A DNA stretch of 64,000 bases from NCBI RefSeq assembly GCF_000621705.1, contig NZ_JHXO01000001.1, positions 62,001-126,000 of the forward strand, given 5' to 3'. This DNA is from Prolixibacter bellariivorans ATCC BAA-1284. Its GTDB lineage: Bacteria; Bacteroidota; Bacteroidia; Bacteroidales; Prolixibacteraceae. The position numbers and the translations under genes are program-made. This document shows positions 60,452-64,000 of this stretch, piece after piece (the stretch's first letter is position 1; each line of letters opens with the position of its first letter). The notes beneath the pieces were generated by a model. The model was not told the origin of the DNA, did not search any database, and was given only the letters and a program-made list of their open reading frames with translations.

Positions 60452-61219
60452 TTAACGCTCGAAAAGTTCACCCAGAATGGATCGATCTCCGGTTCCCTGA
60501 TTTTTGCCTACCGGTGACAACGCTTTAATCAATTTGCTGACCGGCATCGACTGTAACCATACTTTTCCGGTTCCGCGTAACGTAGCCAGAAATATCCCCT
60601 CCCCTCCAAATATCATGGAGCGCAATCCTCCGGCCGCTTCGATAGAAAAATCGATGGATGGCTCTAAAGCCACAATACATCCCGTATCTACGCGCAAGGT
60701 TTCGTTATTCAGCTGCCGTTCAACAACTGTACCTCCTGCATGAACAAACACCTTACCGTCACCATCGAAGCGCTGCAAAATAAATCCTTCGCCACCGAAA
60801 AATCCGGCTCCCAACTTCCGGTTTAACGCTACACCAACTTTGGTTCCGTAAGCCGCACATAAAAAGGCGTCTTTCTGAGCCAAAATAGAACCTCCATGAT
60901 TTGGTAAGTCGATTGGAAGAATGGTCCCGGGGTAAGGAGCTGCAAATGCCACATGCCCTTTTCCCAATCCGCGATGGGTAAAATGTGTCAGAAACAGAGA
61001 CTCCCCAGTGAGCAAGCGCCCCCCGGCTGACAATAGTTTGCCTAAAACACTTTGATTAGCCTGAGAACCGTCTCCCATGTGGGTTTCAAAACTCACCGAC
61101 TCTTCCATGTACATCATGGCTCCGGCCTCGGCTATGACCGTTTCTCCCGGATCCAATTCCACCTCCACAAACTGAAGGTCTCCGCCAACAATACGATAAT
61201 CAATTTCATGTGAACGCAT
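60452..61219 (-). CDS. TIGR00266/AIM24 family protein
   Basis: 255 residues of the AIM24 beta-helix-like fold: [29 protein letters not shown] at the start, [19 protein letters not shown] near 70, [22 protein letters not shown] near 150 and [20 protein letters not shown] near 200. Members occur in bacteria and mitochondria; the molecular function is unknown. ATG 61219 starts at the conserved N-terminus ([10 protein letters not shown]); an in-frame extension to 61267 is unconserved. Confidence 0.92.
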   Translation of the reverse strand: MRSHEIDYRIVGGDLQFVEVELDPGETVIAEAGAMMYMEESVSFETHMGDGSQANQSVLGKLLSAGGRLLTGESLFLTHFTHRGLGKGHVAFAAPYPGTILPIDLPNHGGSILAQKDAFLCAAYGTKVGVALNRKLGAGFFGGEGFILQRFDGDGKVFVHAGGTVVERQLNNETLRVDTGCIVALEPSIDFSIEAAGGLRSMIFGGEGIFLATLRGTGKVWLQSMPVSKLIKALSPVGKNQGTGDRSILGELFER

Positions 61220-61510
61220 AAGCAAATATTTACAATGGATGAATGAATTCACGATAGGTAAAACCAATCACCTATTCTTTTGTTAATGATGGAAAACCCT
61301 CTAAAGTTAACCGATTTCATTTAAGAGCGCAATCCATGCTGTTTTGAACCTGTTTCATGTGATATACAACATATTTATTTATTCATATTTTTCAATACTT
61401 TAGAGGCTTATTTACGTGGTAAATTTTACATAAAACTTTCACGTAGCGCATTGAATTTTTGTAAAAATTTTATCAAATAGTTAGTTAAGAACTCTAACAA
61501 CCAGCATTAA

Positions 61511-62650
61511 ATGAAAATTCACGAATACCAGGCAAAGCAGATATTTGCCGATTATGAGATCCCTGTCTCGGATGAGATTCTCTGCCACTCTGTAAAAGAC
61601 GTGGAAAAAGCTGCTGAAAAACTAGGCCTACCCGTTGTGGTTAAAGCCCAGGTTCTCGCGGGAGGACGAGGTAAAGCCGGTGGTGTAAAACTGGCAAAAA
61701 CCAAAGAAGAACTGGTTAATGCAGCTAACCAAATTCTTGGAATGGACATCAAAGGTTACACTGTTGAGAAAGTGCTGACCGCCAAAGCCATTTCGTTTAC
61801 CGACGAGTTTTACGTTGGACTGACCATCGACCGGAATACCAAGTCGGTTGTATTCATGGCCAGTAGCGAAGGTGGTGTCGAAATCGAAGAGGTTGCCAAA
61901 GACAACCCCGATGCCATTCATAAATTTGTCATCGATGCAGAAATCGGCCTGATGCCTTTCCAGGCTCGTCAAATCGCTTTCAAACTTTTCGATGACATCA
62001 AACTGGTTCGCCAGGGTGCAGATTTGTTCGAAAAACTGTATCGTTTGTTTATCGATACCGATGCTTCACTGGCTGAAATCAATCCGCTGGTGATTACTGC
62101 AGAAGGTAACCTGATGGCACTCGACGGTAAAATGAACTTCGACGATAACGCCTTGTTCCGCCAGCCGGAAGTTTTGGAAATGCGCGAGCCTACCGAAGAC
62201 GAAAAGACAGAAATCGAAGCAAAGGAAAAAGGACTAAGTTTCATCAAACTCGATGGTAACATTGGTTGTATGGTGAACGGTGCCGGACTGGCTATGGCCA
62301 CCATGGACATTATCAAGATTTACGGTGGCGAACCGGCTAACTTCCTTGATATTGGCGGTAGCTCGAACCCGCAGAAAGTGATTGACGCCATGAACCTGCT
62401 CCTGGCCGATAAAAACGTGAAAGCCGTTATGATCAACATTTTCGGTGGTATTACCCGTTGCGATGACGTAGCTAAAGGTATCATCTCGGCACTTGAGCAG
62501 ATGGATGTGAAAATCCCGATTGTCGTTCGCTTGTCAGGTACCAATGCTGCCGAAGGTTTGGAGATTTTGAAGAAAACCAACCTGGTAACGGTAGCTTCTA
62601 TGGGTGAAGCTGCTGAAAAAGCCATTGAAATGGCCGGTCAGACTGTTTAA
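61511..62650 (+). CDS. sucC: succinyl-CoA synthetase subunit beta (ADP-forming)
   Basis: 379 residues. ATP-grasp domain with MKIHEYQAKQIFADY, VKAQVLAGGRGKAGGVKLAK and the metal-binding EINPLVIT, then the CoA-ligase-like domain with ANFLDIGGSSNPQKV and MINIFGGITRCDDVAKGI. Together with sucD it makes ATP or GTP from succinyl-CoA in the TCA cycle. Length is slightly below the E. coli protein. sucD follows after 62 bases. No TAnnTTTG promoter could be found in the 290 bases in front. Confidence 0.96.
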   Translation: MKIHEYQAKQIFADYEIPVSDEILCHSVKDVEKAAEKLGLPVVVKAQVLAGGRGKAGGVKLAKTKEELVNAANQILGMDIKGYTVEKVLTAKAISFTDEFYVGLTIDRNTKSVVFMASSEGGVEIEEVAKDNPDAIHKFVIDAEIGLMPFQARQIAFKLFDDIKLVRQGADLFEKLYRLFIDTDASLAEINPLVITAEGNLMALDGKMNFDDNALFRQPEVLEMREPTEDEKTEIEAKEKGLSFIKLDGNIGCMVNGAGLAMATMDIIKIYGGEPANFLDIGGSSNPQKVIDAMNLLLADKNVKAVMINIFGGITRCDDVAKGIISALEQMDVKIPIVVRLSGTNAAEGLEILKKTNLVTVASMGEAAEKAIEMAGQTV

Positions 62651-62712
62651 TCGACGTTTTCTGAAATTAATTAACTGATTTACCCTTTGTTTCAATTTTT
62701 AATTCAAATCAA

Positions 62713-63585
62713 ATGAGCATTCTAATCAACTCAGATACCCGCCTCATTGTACAGGGAATTACCGGTCGTGACGGTAGTTTTCATGCACAGAAAATGAAAG
62801 AATACGGAACTAATGTCGTTGGCGGAGTTTCACCAGGTAAAGCCGGACAGAAAGTTGGCGATATTCCGGTTTTCAATACGGTGAAAGATGCCGTAGCTGC
62901 AACCAAGGCCAATGCAACCATCATCTTCGTTCCGCCGAAATTTGCCGCTGATGCCGTTTATGAAGCATCCGAAGCTGGCGTGGAACTGGTGATTACCATT
63001 ACCGAAGGTGTTCCAACCCTCGACATGGTGAAACTGATGCCTTACCTGAAGAAGAACGGCACAAAAGTAATTGGGCCCAACTGCCCCGGATTGGTTACTC
63101 CAGGCGAAGCACTGGCTGGTATCCTACCGGGAAATATCTTCAAGAAGGGCAATGTGGGCCTGATGAGCCGAAGCGGTACACTCACCTACGAAATGGTGAA
63201 CCAGCTGACCACAAACGGATTGGGTCAGAGTACTTGTGTAGGTATTGGCGGTGACCCCGTTGCCGGACTGTATTATGAGGAGCTTCTGGAAATGTTCGAG
63301 AATGATCCGCAGACCGATGCCATTGTACTGATTGGTGAAATTGGTGGTGATGCCGAAGAGCGGGCTGCCAAATACATCAAAGAGAAAGTAACCAAACCTG
63401 TTGTTGCTTTCATCGCCGGACAAACAGCACCTCCCGGGAAACGCATGGGACACGCTGGTGCCATTATTTCCAGCGGAAGCGGTACAGCTGCCGAAAAAAT
63501 CAAAGCATTTGAAGAGGCTGGTGTTCCGGTGGCCAAAAAACCGACGGAAATCCCGGTGCTCATCAAAGAGCGTTTAGGAAAGTAA
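62713..63585 (+). CDS. sucD: succinyl-CoA synthetase subunit alpha
   Basis: 290 residues. CoA-binding Rossmann domain with [18 protein letters not shown] and GGVSPGKAG, then [20 protein letters not shown], and the phospho-histidine loop [18 protein letters not shown] near 245. All active-site pieces are intact. It forms the catalytic dimer with SucC and is the last gene before a terminator. Confidence 0.97.
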   Translation: MSILINSDTRLIVQGITGRDGSFHAQKMKEYGTNVVGGVSPGKAGQKVGDIPVFNTVKDAVAATKANATIIFVPPKFAADAVYEASEAGVELVITITEGVPTLDMVKLMPYLKKNGTKVIGPNCPGLVTPGEALAGILPGNIFKKGNVGLMSRSGTLTYEMVNQLTTNGLGQSTCVGIGGDPVAGLYYEELLEMFENDPQTDAIVLIGEIGGDAEERAAKYIKEKVTKPVVAFIAGQTAPPGKRMGHAGAIISSGSGTAAEKIKAFEEAGVPVAKKPTEIPVLIKERLGK

Positions 63586-63609
63586 TTTTTTCAAGTCCAT
63601 ACAATGTTT

Positions 63610-63648
63610 AAAAAGTGGCAATATCTTCGGGTGTCGCCACTTTTTTAT
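63610..63648 (+). terminator. terminator of sucCD
   Basis: AAAAGTGGC pairs with GCCACTTTT and is followed by further T, 25 bases after the sucD stop. Confidence 0.85.
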
Positions 63649-63661
63649 TTTCCTACCGGGA

Positions 63662-64000
63662 TTAAAACTCAATCATGATGCCGATGGTAGGCAATACTGT
63701 TCCGCTTTCCGGATTAATGGTTTTCAACTCATACCGGCTCGGATCGTTCGGATCAATTACCGGACTACCGCTGGCATCTTCCACCAGCACCAGATCGGCC
63801 GGTTGATCGGCCTTAAAGTTGTATGCATTCTGTACATCCACATAAACCATTAATGACCACTTCTTAAAATAGTAGGATTTATCCACCCTGAAATCGAGCT
63901 GATGAAAGGCTTTCAACCGCAATTGGTTGTACCGGCTGTAATCGAGGTAACCTCGTCCTCGGGCATCCCAGGCAGTACGAAGCGATGAAGTTTCCATGTC
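63662..64000 (-). CDS. TonB-dependent receptor, C-terminal fragment (5' part outside window)
   Basis: The frame enters at base 64000 and ends at 63662, giving 113 residues. They contain the last strands of a barrel: LRLKAFHQLDFRVDKSYYFK, LMVYVDVQNAYNF, and the end GTVLPTIGIMIEF with the terminal Phe required for outer-membrane insertion. This is the usual C-terminus of a TonB-dependent receptor. The Met at 63997 is internal, as the frame continues past the window edge. Confidence 0.8.
   Translation of the reverse strand, partial: DMETSSLRTAWDARGRGYLDYSRYNQLRLKAFHQLDFRVDKSYYFKKWSLMVYVDVQNAYNFKADQPADLVLVEDASGSPVIDPNDPSRYELKTINPESGTVLPTIGIMIEF

Overview
The window reads as chromosomal DNA of a Bacteroidota member. 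Evidence: TonB-dependent receptors with N-terminal CarboxypepD_reg-like domains, a PorZ-type protein of the type IX secretion system, FecI/FecR-type sigma/anti-sigma genes, DUF4252, DUF5916, DUF3667 and YfhO families, few clear Shine-Dalgarno sites, and several promoters matching the phylum's TTG-N17-23-TAnnTTTG consensus. The gene content would suit a free-living Marinilabiliales/Prolixibacteraceae-like organism, but that placement is inference. No phage, plasmid, CRISPR array or rRNA operon was seen.

Layout. 1-4.1 kb: the 5' part of a DUF3667 membrane protein, ilvE, nadA and a patatin-like lipase. 4.2-12.4 kb: two paralogous TonB-dependent receptors pointing away from each other across an AT-rich spacer, the rightward one followed by a repeat-containing lipoprotein. 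12.5-18.2 kb: bipA/typA, an orphan hairpin, then a stress-type operon (small lipoprotein, PadR, long PspC protein, DUF4252, short PspC). 18.4-20.7 kb: a nuclease lipoprotein, an array of 21-bp dyad repeats and an inverted-repeat element. 20.7-27.9 kb: a small membrane protein, rdgB, yfhO, porZ and recO in tight succession, then an aminotransferase homologue that has lost its PLP-anchoring residues. 28-41.2 kb: tRNA-Arg(CCT), an NtrB/NtrC-like pair and, next to it, a MacA/MacB-like export operon (adaptor, three permeases, two ATPases) with a sigma-54-like promoter. 41.2-50.6 kb: pepE, two twin beta-barrel proteins in a run with an ECF sigma/anti-sigma pair, a CtpA-type protease, a dCMP deaminase, a lone receiver protein and a DUF5916 barrel. 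50.7-52.8 kb: a Y1 transposase homologue lacking the catalytic tyrosine, tRNA-Leu(CAA) and a POT-like transporter. 53-60.4 kb: a FecI/FecR pair leading three large envelope proteins in which STN, aspartic-protease, PDZ, MG2 and plug domains are spread over separate polypeptides with no TonB barrel. 60.4-64 kb: an AIM24/TIGR00266 protein, sucCD and the C-terminus of another TonB-dependent receptor.

Themes. Much of the window concerns the cell envelope and its regulation: outer-membrane receptors, two ECF sigma systems, a PadR/PspC system, a sigma-54 regulated exporter and T9SS maturation. Housekeeping genes (ilvE, nadA, bipA, rdgB, recO, sucCD, dCMP deaminase) are interspersed. The least ordinary observations are the aminotransferase pseudoenzyme, the 21-bp dyad array, the transposase with Tyr-to-Phe and the FecIR-led operon without a receptor barrel.
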